Positions 8,360 through 18,061 of a stretch of DNA of 64,000 bases are shown here, piece after piece; the first letter of the stretch is position 1; the number at the start of each line of letters is the position of its first letter. The DNA comes from Nocardioides furvisabuli (GTDB lineage: Bacteria > Actinomycetota > Actinomycetes > Propionibacteriales > Nocardioidaceae): NCBI RefSeq assembly GCF_021083185.1, contig NZ_JAIGQB010000006.1:158142-222141 (forward strand). The letters are read 5' to 3'. Below the pieces are notes generated by a model. It did no database searches. It had not been told where the DNA came from and saw only the letters and a program-made list of their open reading frames with translations. The position numbers and the translations under genes were made by a program.

Positions 8360-9343
8360 TCAGTCGCTGGGCCACTTCCTCCGCAGTCGTGGAACCAGCC
8401 ATCGGTAGCCGAACGTCAGCATCAGGCTTCGTGCCATGGTGCGTCTGTCGCCAACGAGGCTCATCGCCTCCTTGGCCAGTCGTTTGCCAGCGATGTGGTC
8501 ACCCATGGCATGAGCGACTTCGGAGCGGCGGCTCAGGAAGTAGGCCAGCCTCTTCCGCACGATGCGCATCGAGGCCATGCGCTCCTCCGGATGGAGGGCT
8601 TGTCCGCTGATGTGTCCGAGTGCCTTCGCCTGCACGCGGATGGCACAGTCCAGGCGTGCGGCGGCCGCTCCGGCGTTCCGCTGGTCGCTCAGGCCAGCGA
8701 CGACCCGATCGGTCGTGATGTCGACGAGCGGGGTGTTCAGCAGCGCAATGTCGTGCTTGCACGTCAGGTCGTAGAACAGAGCCGTATCCTCGGCAGCGAC
8801 CATGTCTTCGTCGAAGCCCCCAGCATCGATCAGAACGTCCTTGCTGATCATGAGAGAGACGACCAGTGGGTGGATCAGGGAGCGGGCGATGAACTCGACG
8901 GGCCGTGGATAGCTGCGGCACTCGTCGGCCGGCAGGTCCGGGTCGAGTTCAGCGATCCCGTCCGGCCGCTCTCCGCCCTCGGCGGCAACACCGGTGAAGC
9001 AGACGGAACTCCCGGTGGCCGACAGGCATCGCAGCTGAAGCTCGAGCTTCGTGGGGCGCCAGGTGTCGTCTGAGTCCAGGAAGGCGATCCAATGCCCCGT
9101 TGCCAGGTCGACACCTAGGTTCCGAGCGGCGCTGACACCGCCGTTCTTCTTCTTGACGTATCGAACAATCGGGCTCTCAATGGCTTTCACGACGGACTCG
9201 GTGTCGTCCGTCGAGCCGTCGTCGATCACGAGCACCTCGTCGGGGGGAGCACTCTGGTCGAGCGCGCTCTCGACCGCCCGGCGTATGCAGTGAGCTCGGT
9301 TGTAGGTCGGGATCACCACCGAGACGCTGTCTGCCCGGCTCAC
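8360..9343 (-). CDS. Family 2 glycosyltransferase
   Basis: 327-residue GT-A glycosyltransferase. It starts SVSVVIPTYNRAHCIRRAVE and has the family motifs VLVIDDGSTDDT (nucleotide), NGGVSAARNLGVD and the metal-binding FLDSDDTW. The C-terminal part (about 220-327) has no membrane helix. GTG at 9343 is chosen because the VVIPTYNR strand then starts at once, with AAGGGA upstream; the frame stays open to 9406. Acceptor and sugar are unknown. No other glycosyltransferase, polymer export or nucleotide-sugar gene is nearby. Its base composition is visibly less GC-rich than its neighbours, suggesting transfer. Confidence 0.88.
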   Translation of the reverse strand: MSRADSVSVVIPTYNRAHCIRRAVESALDQSAPPDEVLVIDDGSTDDTESVVKAIESPIVRYVKKKNGGVSAARNLGVDLATGHWIAFLDSDDTWRPTKLELQLRCLSATGSSVCFTGVAAEGGERPDGIAELDPDLPADECRSYPRPVEFIARSLIHPLVVSLMISKDVLIDAGGFDEDMVAAEDTALFYDLTCKHDIALLNTPLVDITTDRVVAGLSDQRNAGAAAARLDCAIRVQAKALGHISGQALHPEERMASMRIVRKRLAYFLSRRSEVAHAMGDHIAGKRLAKEAMSLVGDRRTMARSLMLTFGYRWLVPRLRRKWPSD

Positions 9344-9536
9344 GCCGGCATCCCTTGGGCCGGGGTGCCTCGTCCTCGACCGTCGGTGTCCCGGGCGAGG
9401 AGGCAATGGGACGGGCCCCGTCCCTTCTGGCTTCTCACGCGCCCTACTATGCCCGGAACTGCTGGGCCCGCGGACGGAAGCGGAGAATAGACTTGGATCC
9501 CGGCGCGGACGGCTCGGTCCGCCTGAGGTGAGCGCG

Positions 9537-9542
9537 TAGCCT
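9537..9542 (+). promoter_or_regulatory. -10 element of methyltransferase (TAGCCT)
   Basis: TAGCCT lies 7 bases before the GTG at 9550; leaderless arrangement. The 207-base gap from 9343 holds nothing else recognisable. Confidence 0.5.
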
Positions 9543-9549
9543 CCCGGCC

Positions 9550-10341
9550 GTGGCTGAGGCTTTGTGGACAGGTGTGGCTCGGGCGTACGCGCAGAGCTTC
9601 GCGGGGTTGTGCGAGGGCGTGGTGCCGGAGGTCGTGGGTGGCTTCCCGGTCAGCGGCCGCCTCCTGGACGTCGGCTGCGGGACGGGCGCGCTCGTCGCGG
9701 AGGCGCGCGAGCGCGGACTCGAGGCGATCGGTGTCGAGCCGGACCCGGAGATGGCGGCCCTCGCGACGGAGCGGCTGGGCGACGACGTCGTGGCCGGTGG
9801 CCTTCCGGACCTGCCCTTCGCCGATGACGGCTTCGACGCCGTGACGGCCGGCTTCGTGCTCAACCACGTCGATGACCCCCGCGCAGGCGCGCGCGAGCTG
9901 GCTCGTGTCGCCGCGCCGGGCGGGATGGTGCGCGCGACGATCTGGGGGCGTACGCCGCCGCCGCAGGGTGTGATGTGGAACGGGCTCCTCGACGAGGCCG
10001 GCGCCGAGCGCCCACCCGCGCCTCGTCTGCCGGAGGAGCGGGACTTCGATCGCTCGCCCCGCGGGCTCGCAGGGCTGATGGAGGAGGCCGGGCTCGCCGT
10101 GACCGAAGCCCGCACCCTGGCGTGGACGTGGCGCGTGGCGCCCGACGACCTGTGGGCGGGTCTCACCACCGTCGGCAACTTCGGCGTGGTGTGGCGGGCC
10201 CAGCCCGAGGACGTGCGAACCCGCCTGCGCACGGCGTACGACGCGCTGGGTGCGCCGTGGCGCGAGGATCGGGACCAGGACGGGGACTTCGCCTTCGACG
10301 TCGAGTGCGTCCTCGTCGAGGCGCGCGTGCCGCGGTCCTAG
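9550..10341 (+). CDS. Class I SAM-dependent methyltransferase
   Basis: 263-residue Rossmann-fold methyltransferase. The SAM-binding motif [16 protein letters not shown] is followed by the acidic ribose contact [10 protein letters not shown] and then [18 protein letters not shown] (motif II/III region), typical of the Methyltransf_11 type. The C-terminal part is less conserved and gives no clue to substrate. GTG start at 9550 is fixed by the -10 just ahead. It is followed 31 bases later by thyA, which has its own -10, so linkage to the folate genes is weak. Confidence 0.85.
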   Translation: MAEALWTGVARAYAQSFAGLCEGVVPEVVGGFPVSGRLLDVGCGTGALVAEARERGLEAIGVEPDPEMAALATERLGDDVVAGGLPDLPFADDGFDAVTAGFVLNHVDDPRAGARELARVAAPGGMVRATIWGRTPPPQGVMWNGLLDEAGAERPPAPRLPEERDFDRSPRGLAGLMEEAGLAVTEARTLAWTWRVAPDDLWAGLTTVGNFGVVWRAQPEDVRTRLRTAYDALGAPWREDRDQDGDFAFDVECVLVEARVPRS

Positions 10342-10360
10342 GAGGGGTCGCCGGACGTCG

Positions 10361-10366
10361 TACAGT
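10361..10366 (+). promoter_or_regulatory. -10 element of thyA (TACAGT)
   Basis: TACAGT lies 6 bases before the thyA GTG (10373), supporting that start and a leaderless message. Confidence 0.5.
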
Positions 10367-10372
10367 CGTCCC

Positions 10373-11167
10373 GTGCGCGCCTACCTCGACCTGCTCCAGC
10401 GGATCCTCGACGAGGGAGTGGAGAAGAGCGACCGCACCGGCACCGGGACGCTGAGCGTCTTCGGCCACCAGATGCGCTTCGACCTCGCCGAGGGGTTCCC
10501 GCTCGTGACGACCAAGAAGGTGCACACCCGGTCGGTCTTCGGCGAGCTGCTGTGGTTCCTGCGCGGCGACACCAACGTGAAGTGGCTCCAGGACCGCGGC
10601 ATCACCATCTGGGACGAGTGGGCCGACGACGACGGCGACCTCGGCCCGGTCTACGGCCACCAGTGGCGCTCGTGGCCCACGCCCGACGGCCGCCACGTCG
10701 ACCAGGTCGCGCGCCTGGTCGAGGGCATCCGCACCGACCCCGACTCGCGCCGCCACATCGTCTCGGCGTGGAACGTCGCCGACGTCGACGACATGGCGCT
10801 GCCGCCGTGCCACACCCTCTTCCAGTTCTACGTGGCAGAGGAGAGGCTCTCCTGCCAGCTCTACCAGCGCTCGGCCGACACCTTCCTCGGCGTGCCCTTC
10901 AACATCGCGTCCTACGCCCTGCTGACGCACATGGTCGCGCAGGTGACCGGTCTCGAGGTGGGGGAGTTCGTGCACACGATGGGCGACGCCCACCTCTACC
11001 TCAACCACGTCGAGCAGGCCCGGCTCCAGCTCGCCCGCGACCCGCGGCCGCTGCCGCGCCTCGTGCTCGATCCCACGGTCACCGAGATCGACGGTTTCGA
11101 CCTCGAGCACATCGCCGTCGAGGGCTACGACCCCCACCCGGGCATCAAGGCGCCCATTGCAGTCTGA
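10373..11167 (+). CDS. thyA: Thymidylate synthase
   Basis: 264 residues, the same length as E. coli ThyA. It methylates dUMP to dTMP with 5,10-methylene-THF, giving dihydrofolate. The catalytic cysteine is Cys146 in [12 protein letters not shown], exactly the E. coli number when the GTG at 10373 is used. Other signatures are [37 protein letters not shown] (dUMP binding) and the C-terminal KAPIAV. It heads an operon with folA (9-base gap) and a GntR regulator. The dapA-RNase J neighbourhood in streptomycetes carries the unrelated flavin enzyme ThyX, so ThyA here is a lineage difference. FolA next door regenerates the folate that ThyA oxidises. Confidence 0.97.
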   Translation: MRAYLDLLQRILDEGVEKSDRTGTGTLSVFGHQMRFDLAEGFPLVTTKKVHTRSVFGELLWFLRGDTNVKWLQDRGITIWDEWADDDGDLGPVYGHQWRSWPTPDGRHVDQVARLVEGIRTDPDSRRHIVSAWNVADVDDMALPPCHTLFQFYVAEERLSCQLYQRSADTFLGVPFNIASYALLTHMVAQVTGLEVGEFVHTMGDAHLYLNHVEQARLQLARDPRPLPRLVLDPTVTEIDGFDLEHIAVEGYDPHPGIKAPIAV

Positions 11168-11176
11168 GGAGGCACC

Positions 11177-11677
11177 GTGACCGGTCCGCGTCCAGATCAA
11201 CGTGTCGTGCTGGTCGCCGCGCACGCCCGCAACCGCGTCATCGGCAACGGCCCCGACATCCCGTGGCGGCTCCCCGGCGAGCAGGCGCAGTTCAAGGAGC
11301 TGACCTGGGGGCACACCCTGCTGATGGGCCGCACGACCTTCGAGTCGATCGGCCGGCCGCTGCCGGGGCGTACGACGATCGTGCTGACCCGCCACGCCGA
11401 CTGGTCCCACGAGGGCGTGCTGGTCGCGCACACCGTCGACGAGGCGCTCGACCTCGCCTCGCAGCAGGCCGGCGACCTGATGGTCGCCGGCGGGGGAGAG
11501 GTCTACGCCGCGCTCCTGCCCCACGCCACCCACCAGGTGCTGACCGAGGTGGACCTCGAGCCAGCGGGGGACGTGCACTACCCGCAGTACGCCGCCGGGG
11601 ACTGGGTGGAGACCGCCCGCGAGAGCTTCGACGGCTACGAGCGCGTCTGGCTCGAGCGGATGGACCCCGCGGCATGA
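11177..11677 (+). CDS. folA: Dihydrofolate reductase
   Basis: 166-residue NADPH-dependent reductase making tetrahydrofolate. The active-site stretch VIGNGPDIPWRLPGEQAQFK contains the catalytic Asp and Trp. MGRTTFESIGRPLPGR is the NADPH-binding loop and VAGGGEVYAALLP the second cofactor loop. GTG at 11177 with a strong GAGGAGG 4 bases ahead. It follows thyA by 9 bases and overlaps the next gene by ATGA, so the three are translationally coupled. The pairing is functionally expected because ThyA consumes reduced folate. Confidence 0.96.
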   Translation: MTGPRPDQRVVLVAAHARNRVIGNGPDIPWRLPGEQAQFKELTWGHTLLMGRTTFESIGRPLPGRTTIVLTRHADWSHEGVLVAHTVDEALDLASQQAGDLMVAGGGEVYAALLPHATHQVLTEVDLEPAGDVHYPQYAAGDWVETARESFDGYERVWLERMDPAA

Positions 11678-12027
11678 AGCTCGCCGTCGACCCGACCTCG
11701 GGGGTGCCGCCCTTCGAGCAGGTTCGGGAGGCGATCCGTGGCCAGGTCGACGCAGGGGTCCTGGAGCCGGGCTTCCGCCTGCCGCCCGTCCGGTCGCTCG
11801 CGGCCGAGCTCGACCTCGCCACCAACACCGTCGCCCGGGCCTACAAGGAGCTCGAGGCGCTCGGTGTCGTCGAGACCCGCGGTCGCGCCGGCACGTTCGT
11901 CGCGGGCCGTGGCGTGGAGCGATCGCTGCGCGAGGCCGCGGCGTCGTACGCCGCCACGGTGCGCACGCTGGGTGTGTCCGAGGCCGACGCCCTCGAGGCC
12001 GCTCGCCGCGCGCTCGCTTCCGGCTGA
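11674..12027 (+). CDS. GntR-family regulator, YtrA-like short form
   Basis: 117-residue DNA-binding protein with the winged helix of GntR regulators: PPFEQVREAIRGQVDAGVL, the turn LPPVRSLAAELDLATNTVAR and the wing VVETRGRAGTFVAG. Only a short helical tail follows, with no ligand-binding domain, as in the YtrA subfamily. Such regulators usually control adjacent ABC transporters, and none is here. Its ATG overlaps the folA stop, so it is produced with ThyA/FolA. Whether it controls this operon is unknown. The Ala/Arg-rich C-terminal helix may dimerise. Confidence 0.87.
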   Translation: MKLAVDPTSGVPPFEQVREAIRGQVDAGVLEPGFRLPPVRSLAAELDLATNTVARAYKELEALGVVETRGRAGTFVAGRGVERSLREAAASYAATVRTLGVSEADALEAARRALASG

Positions 12028-12215
12028 CGCCCTCGCCGCGCGGCCGTCCCGCGCGTGCGCGACCTCACATCGGACTGGCCGGGTGCGCTGGAATGCCGAC
12101 GCCGCAGACCTCGTTGCACCCGCCAGCTGGCTCCGCATCATGCCCCCGGGCCTCACCCCTTGCCGCTGCGAGCGGCCTTACGCCGAGAGGCGGCTGACGG
12201 ACCGGCGAGCAGCAC

Positions 12216-12259
12216 CACGCAGCCACCCGCGGGTAAGCCCCGGCCAGGGTGGCTGCGTG
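12216..12259 (+). terminator. Strong hairpin between gntR and NUDIX gene
   Basis: Perfect 13-bp inverted repeat, CACGCAGCCACCC (12216-12228) and GGGTGGCTGCGTG (12247-12259), with an 18-nt loop. No U tract follows. It probably ends the thyA operon. It stops 32 bases before the NUDIX start, so it could also act on that gene's 5' end. The rest of the 264-base gap shows nothing else. Confidence 0.6.
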
Positions 12260-12291
12260 CTGTCCAGTCCGTCCGTGGCAGGCTCGCGGAC

Positions 12292-12696
12292 GTGGAACCG
12301 GTCGCTGACATCGTGGTCGCCGCCGTCGCCCTGGTGCGCGACGGGCACGTGCTGACGGTCCGCAAGCGCGGGACCGAGCGGTTCATGCTCGTCGGCGGCA
12401 AGCTCGAGCCGGGGGAGTCGGCGTACGACGCCGCGCTCCGCGAGGCGCGCGAGGAGGTCGGCCTGGTGCTGGCGTCGGCGACGCTGCTGGGCGAGTTCCT
12501 CTCAGAGGCGGCCAACGAGCCGGGGCACACCCTGCACTCGACGGTGTTCTGGGTGGAGTCCGACGCTGAGCCGGTGGCCGCGGCGGAGATCGCGGAGGTG
12601 CGGTGGACCCCGGTGACCGACCACCCCGACGACCTCGCTCCGATGCTCGAGCACCACGTGCTCCCGATGATCCGCGCCACGTCGACGACTCCCTGA
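12292..12696 (+). CDS. NUDIX hydrolase
   Basis: 134-residue protein with a complete Nudix box, GGKLEPGESAYDAALREA followed by REEVGLVL, which fits Gx5Ex7REUxEExGU and binds the metal used to hydrolyse nucleoside-diphosphate-linked substrates. The N-terminal strand IVVAAVALVRDGHVLTVRKR and the Phe-Met-Leu-Val before the box resemble MutT-like sanitising enzymes, but substrate cannot be deduced. GTG at 12292 chosen as the nearest start before the conserved strand; an upstream in-frame GTG would add a few residues. Convergent with the nucleotidyltransferase 31 bases away. Confidence 0.85.
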   Translation: MEPVADIVVAAVALVRDGHVLTVRKRGTERFMLVGGKLEPGESAYDAALREAREEVGLVLASATLLGEFLSEAANEPGHTLHSTVFWVESDAEPVAAAEIAEVRWTPVTDHPDDLAPMLEHHVLPMIRATSTTP

Positions 12697-12727
12697 CCTG
12701 GCGACACCGGGCCGGGGTCGGATGCAG

Positions 12728-13537
12728 CTAGGCGCGGTCCTCGAAGACGGCCAGCTGGTCGCGCCAGCCGTCGACCATGTCGGTGGTGCGCGTGTGCCCG
12801 CGCCGATCGTCGTACGCCGCACACGCAGCGCGCACCCGTGCGAAGGTCTCGCGCAGCGCGTCCGCGTCGCCGTCGAGCGAGCGCTCGACCAGCCCGAGCA
12901 GCTCGTCGGCGGGCCAGTCCTCGAGCGGGTGCGTGCGCAGCTCCCACGCCAGGTACTTGTTGTAGGGGCGCACCCGCCCGGCCATCGTGAAGACCACGTC
13001 GAGCAGCCACGGCACCGACTCGGCGGCGTCCAGCCGTGCCTCGAGCGAGCGCCCGTCGCGGACGCTCTTCAGCGCGCGGTAGGCGAAGTTCACCCAGCCG
13101 TCGAGCCGGTCGTGCTCGATCAGCACCGCGTCGGCCTCCTCGGGCGTCACCGTCGCGAGGCGGCGTACGGCTGCCGCCAGCTCGCCGCCGGTGCGGTCGA
13201 GCAGCACCGGGGCCCACGCGTAGGACCAGCGGGACCACCAGTGCTCGGTGCCGAAGGGCGGGACGGTCGTGAGCTCGGACCAGGAGTCGACGATCTCGTC
13301 CACCTCGGGGGACTTGTCGGTCGAGCGCCCTTCCGCGGCGTCGTCGGTGAGCACGACCACCACGTCGAGGTCGGAGCGCTCGGTGGCGAGGCCACGGGCG
13401 GCCGAGCCGCTGAGCACGAGACCGAGGAGGTCGTCCCCGTGCGCCGCGTCGTTGCGCTCGGCCAGGGCGGAGATCGTGTCCCGCTGCCCGGCGGTGAGCC
13501 AGGCGGGAAGATCGAGGACCAGCGTCACGCCGGTCAT
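12728..13537 (-). CDS. Nucleotidyltransferase-domain protein
   Basis: 269 residues with the minimal nucleotidyltransferase motif LVLSGSAARGLATERSDLDV, i.e. GS followed by paired metal-binding Asp residues. This is the pattern of MNT/kanamycin-nucleotidyltransferase-like and DUF4037-like proteins. The C-terminal two thirds are helical, with many Trp/Arg (FAYRALKSVRDGRSLEARLD), resembling the helical bundle that follows such domains in aminoglycoside adenylyltransferases. Substrate unknown; it could modify a small molecule or a protein. ATG at 13537 is the start nearest the domain although the frame is open to 14314. Divergent from dapA over 72 bases. Confidence 0.8.
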   Translation of the reverse strand: MTGVTLVLDLPAWLTAGQRDTISALAERNDAAHGDDLLGLVLSGSAARGLATERSDLDVVVVLTDDAAEGRSTDKSPEVDEIVDSWSELTTVPPFGTEHWWSRWSYAWAPVLLDRTGGELAAAVRRLATVTPEEADAVLIEHDRLDGWVNFAYRALKSVRDGRSLEARLDAAESVPWLLDVVFTMAGRVRPYNKYLAWELRTHPLEDWPADELLGLVERSLDGDADALRETFARVRAACAAYDDRRGHTRTTDMVDGWRDQLAVFEDRA

Positions 13538-13597
13538 GCTCGCACGACCGGCGGCGCCTCGCGTGTCGCCGCCGACGACTCGGGGCCGGGGGAGCGA

Positions 13598-13603
13598 TAA
13601 CCT
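13598..13603 (+). promoter_or_regulatory. -10 element of dapA (TAACCT)
   Basis: TAACCT lies 6 bases before the dapA GTG, a leaderless arrangement. Confidence 0.5.
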
Positions 13604-13609
13604 TCGCAC

Positions 13610-14500
13610 GTGAGTACCCATGTCCCGTTCGGCCGGCTGCTGACCGCGATGGCCACTGCCTTCCACGAGGACGGCACCGTCGACCTCGACGCCACGGCGC
13701 GCATCGCCGCCCACCTCGTCGAGCACGGCAACGACGGCCTCGTCGTGAGCGGCACGACGGGGGAGAGCCCCACCACCTCGGTCGCCGAGGACGGGGAGAT
13801 CCTGCGCGCGGTGCACGGCGCCGTGGGTGATCGCGCCGTCGTGGTCGCGGGCGTCGGCACCAACTCCACCGCCCACTCCGTCGAGCTCGCCGAGCAGGCG
13901 GCCAAGGTCGGTGTCGACGGCGTGCTGCTCGTCAGCCCCTACTACAACAAGCCCGGCCAGGTCGGCCTGCGCCACCACTTCAGCGCGGTGGCCGAGGCCA
14001 CCGACCTGCCGGTGATGCTCTACGACGTGCCGGGCCGCACCGCGACGACGATCGAGCTCGAGACCTACGAGGCGATGCGCCGCTACGACCACGTCACGTC
14101 GGTCAAGGAGGCCACCGGTCTCCTGGCCCGCACCGCCCAGCTCGTCGACATGGGCTACGCGGTCTACTCCGGCGACGACGCCAACACCCTCGGCTACCTC
14201 GCCTACGGCGGGGTCGGCCTGGTCTCCGTCGTCGCCCACGCCGCCGGCGACCAGCTGGCGTCCATGCTCAGCGCCTGGGCGGACGGCGACCACGCCGAGG
14301 CCCTGCGGATCCACACCTCGCTCATCCCGGCCTTCGACGCCGTGATGGGCGTGCCCAACTACGGAGCCACCACCGCCAAGGCAGCCCTCGAGCTCCTCGG
14401 CGTGCTCGACAACCGCCGCGTCCGCGGCCCACTGGTCGCCCTGGACGACGACGAGGTCACCGCGCTCCGCGTGGGGCTCGCCGCCGCCGGCCTCCTGTGA
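13610..14500 (+). CDS. dapA: 4-hydroxy-tetrahydrodipicolinate synthase
   Basis: 296-residue TIM-barrel aldolase of the lysine/diaminopimelate pathway, condensing pyruvate with aspartate semialdehyde. The Schiff-base lysine is Lys166 in HVTSVKEATG. The catalytic Tyr lies in SPYYNKPGQ and the substrate loop is GTTGESPTTSVAE. Length is normal for the family. Gene order dapA then RNase J (31-base gap) is conserved in actinobacteria. Because diaminopimelate is needed for peptidoglycan, the enzyme is probably essential. Start supported by the -10. Confidence 0.95.
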   Translation: MSTHVPFGRLLTAMATAFHEDGTVDLDATARIAAHLVEHGNDGLVVSGTTGESPTTSVAEDGEILRAVHGAVGDRAVVVAGVGTNSTAHSVELAEQAAKVGVDGVLLVSPYYNKPGQVGLRHHFSAVAEATDLPVMLYDVPGRTATTIELETYEAMRRYDHVTSVKEATGLLARTAQLVDMGYAVYSGDDANTLGYLAYGGVGLVSVVAHAAGDQLASMLSAWADGDHAEALRIHTSLIPAFDAVMGVPNYGATTAKAALELLGVLDNRRVRGPLVALDDDEVTALRVGLAAAGLL

Positions 14501-14531
14501 GAACCACCCTCCTCACGAACGAAGGAAACCC

Positions 14532-16217
<1,686 letters not shown>

Positions 16218-16276
16218 GCGCCCTAGAGTCCGTCACGGGGCTGGAGGGCACCGAACGACCTCGTGGGGAGGTGGGC

Positions 16277-18061
16277 ATGCCGCGCAACCAGGGCGCGCTG
16301 AGTCGTCTGGCCGAGCTGATGCGACGCGTCAACTCGTCCACCGACACCGAGGTGATCCTCGAGGAGATCGCGCACGGCGTGGTCGACGTCCTCGGCTACG
16401 GCGTCGCGGCGATCGCCCGGCTCGAGGGCGACGTGCTGGTGATGACCAACGTCGCCGGCCCGCCCGACGTCGTCGCGCAGATCCTGCACCGCCGCACCCC
16501 GGCCGAGCAGATCCTCGACGAGTTCCGAGAAGCCGACCGGTGGGGCATCCTGCGCTTCGTCCCCGCCGGCCGGATGTCGGAGTCGCGACTGCGCGCCGCC
16601 TGGATCCCCGAGGTCGAGCCCAGCGACGACCCGGACGCCTGGCACCCCCAGCACGCGCTCTACGCCCCGCTCTACTCCGCCGGCGGCGAGCTCCTCGGCA
16701 ACATGGCCGTCGACCTGCCTGCCGACGGCCGGGTGCCGGACGAGGCCGACCGCGAGCTGCTGGAGATGTTCGCCGTGCAGGCCGGCGTGGCCCTGTCCAA
16801 CGCCCGCGAGCGCGAGCGACTCACCGACCGCGCCCGCCTCGACCGGATGCTGACCTCGGTCGCGGCGGCCGGCGCCGGCGTCCAGGGCGGGCTCGCCCAG
16901 GCGGTGACGACGGCGGTGGAGGCGGTCGCGGAGGCGCTCGGCACCACCCAGGCCGTCGTACGCACCTTCCCGAGCGACGCCCAGGGCCACCAGATCGGCG
17001 TGGGCACCCCGCGTCCCTTCACCCCCGACCACGACGTGCCGCAGATCCGCCAGGACCTCGCCGCGCTCGACGACCTGCCCGTGCTGGTCGAGCTGGGGCT
17101 CCACGACGTCACGTCGGTGCGGCTGCCGACCAGCATCGAGCCGATGCAGCAGCTGATGCGAGCGCTGCGCGTCCAGCGTGCCCTCGTGTGCCCGCTCGTC
17201 TCGCGGGACGACCTCGTCGGCTACCTCGTGCTCGGTTTCGCTCGCAACGCCCGACCGCTGACCCTGTCGGAGGCCGACGCCGTGCTGGAGGTGGGGCGTC
17301 TGCTCGCGCAGGCGGTGCGCGCCTCCCGCGTCCTGGAGACCGAGCAACGCCTGGTCCAGGAGCTGCGCGAGCTCGCGCGCTACCGCAGCGAGCTGATCGC
17401 GACGATCTCCCACGAGCTCAAGACCCCGCTCACCGCGATCCTCGGCCACGCCGAGCTGATCGCCGACCGCCACCCGGACATGACGTCGCTGGACGCGATC
17501 ATCCGCAACGCCCAGCGCCTGAACAACCTGGTCGCCAACCTCCTGCACTACTCCCGCATCCAGGGTCGCCGCGAGACGGTGCGCCGCGCGGTCGACCTCG
17601 CCGAGCTGTGCGAGGCGAGCGTCGACCTGCTCAGCATCCGGGCGAAGCAGGCGGGCGTCGGGCTGGCCTTCGAGCGCACCGGGACGGCCCCGGTCGTGGT
17701 GTTCGGCGACCCCGAGGAGCTTGCTCGGGTCATCGACAACATGGTCGACAACGCCGTGAAGTACACGCCCGAGGACGGTTCGGTCACGGTGTCGATGGAG
17801 GTGGGCGAGGACGAGGTGAGCATCGAGGTCACCGACACCGGCATCGGCATCTCGTCGGCCGACCAGGGCCACGTCTTCTCGGCCTTCCACCGCTCCACCA
17901 ACCCCAACGCGCTCTCCGTGCCGGGCACCGGCCTCGGCCTGCCGATCGCCCAGCGGATCGCGGAGTCCCACGGCGGCACGCTCTCGGTGAGGTCCGAGCT
18001 CGGCCACGGCAGCACCTTCCGCTTCACCCTGCCGCTGCGCTCCCTGCGAGAGCAGGGCTGA
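16277..18061 (+). CDS. Soluble GAF-domain sensor histidine kinase
   Basis: 594 residues without membrane segments. Two GAF-like sensory modules are visible (about 20-180 and 200-345), then a dimerisation/phosphoacceptor helix with the histidine in ATISHELKTPLTAILGHAEL (His about 379). The ATPase core has the N box NMVDNAVKYTPEDG, G1 DTGIGI and G2 GTGLGLPIA. ATG at 16277 lies 6 bases after GGGGAGGT. No response regulator is adjacent, so it is an orphan. GAF domains may bind heme, flavin or a small ligand; none can be identified from sequence. Its last 38 bases overlap the end of the convergent cydDC gene, which makes a redox or oxygen role an attractive but untested idea. Confidence 0.9.
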   Translation: MPRNQGALSRLAELMRRVNSSTDTEVILEEIAHGVVDVLGYGVAAIARLEGDVLVMTNVAGPPDVVAQILHRRTPAEQILDEFREADRWGILRFVPAGRMSESRLRAAWIPEVEPSDDPDAWHPQHALYAPLYSAGGELLGNMAVDLPADGRVPDEADRELLEMFAVQAGVALSNARERERLTDRARLDRMLTSVAAAGAGVQGGLAQAVTTAVEAVAEALGTTQAVVRTFPSDAQGHQIGVGTPRPFTPDHDVPQIRQDLAALDDLPVLVELGLHDVTSVRLPTSIEPMQQLMRALRVQRALVCPLVSRDDLVGYLVLGFARNARPLTLSEADAVLEVGRLLAQAVRASRVLETEQRLVQELRELARYRSELIATISHELKTPLTAILGHAELIADRHPDMTSLDAIIRNAQRLNNLVANLLHYSRIQGRRETVRRAVDLAELCEASVDLLSIRAKQAGVGLAFERTGTAPVVVFGDPEELARVIDNMVDNAVKYTPEDGSVTVSMEVGEDEVSIEVTDTGIGISSADQGHVFSAFHRSTNPNALSVPGTGLGLPIAQRIAESHGGTLSVRSELGHGSTFRFTLPLRSLREQG

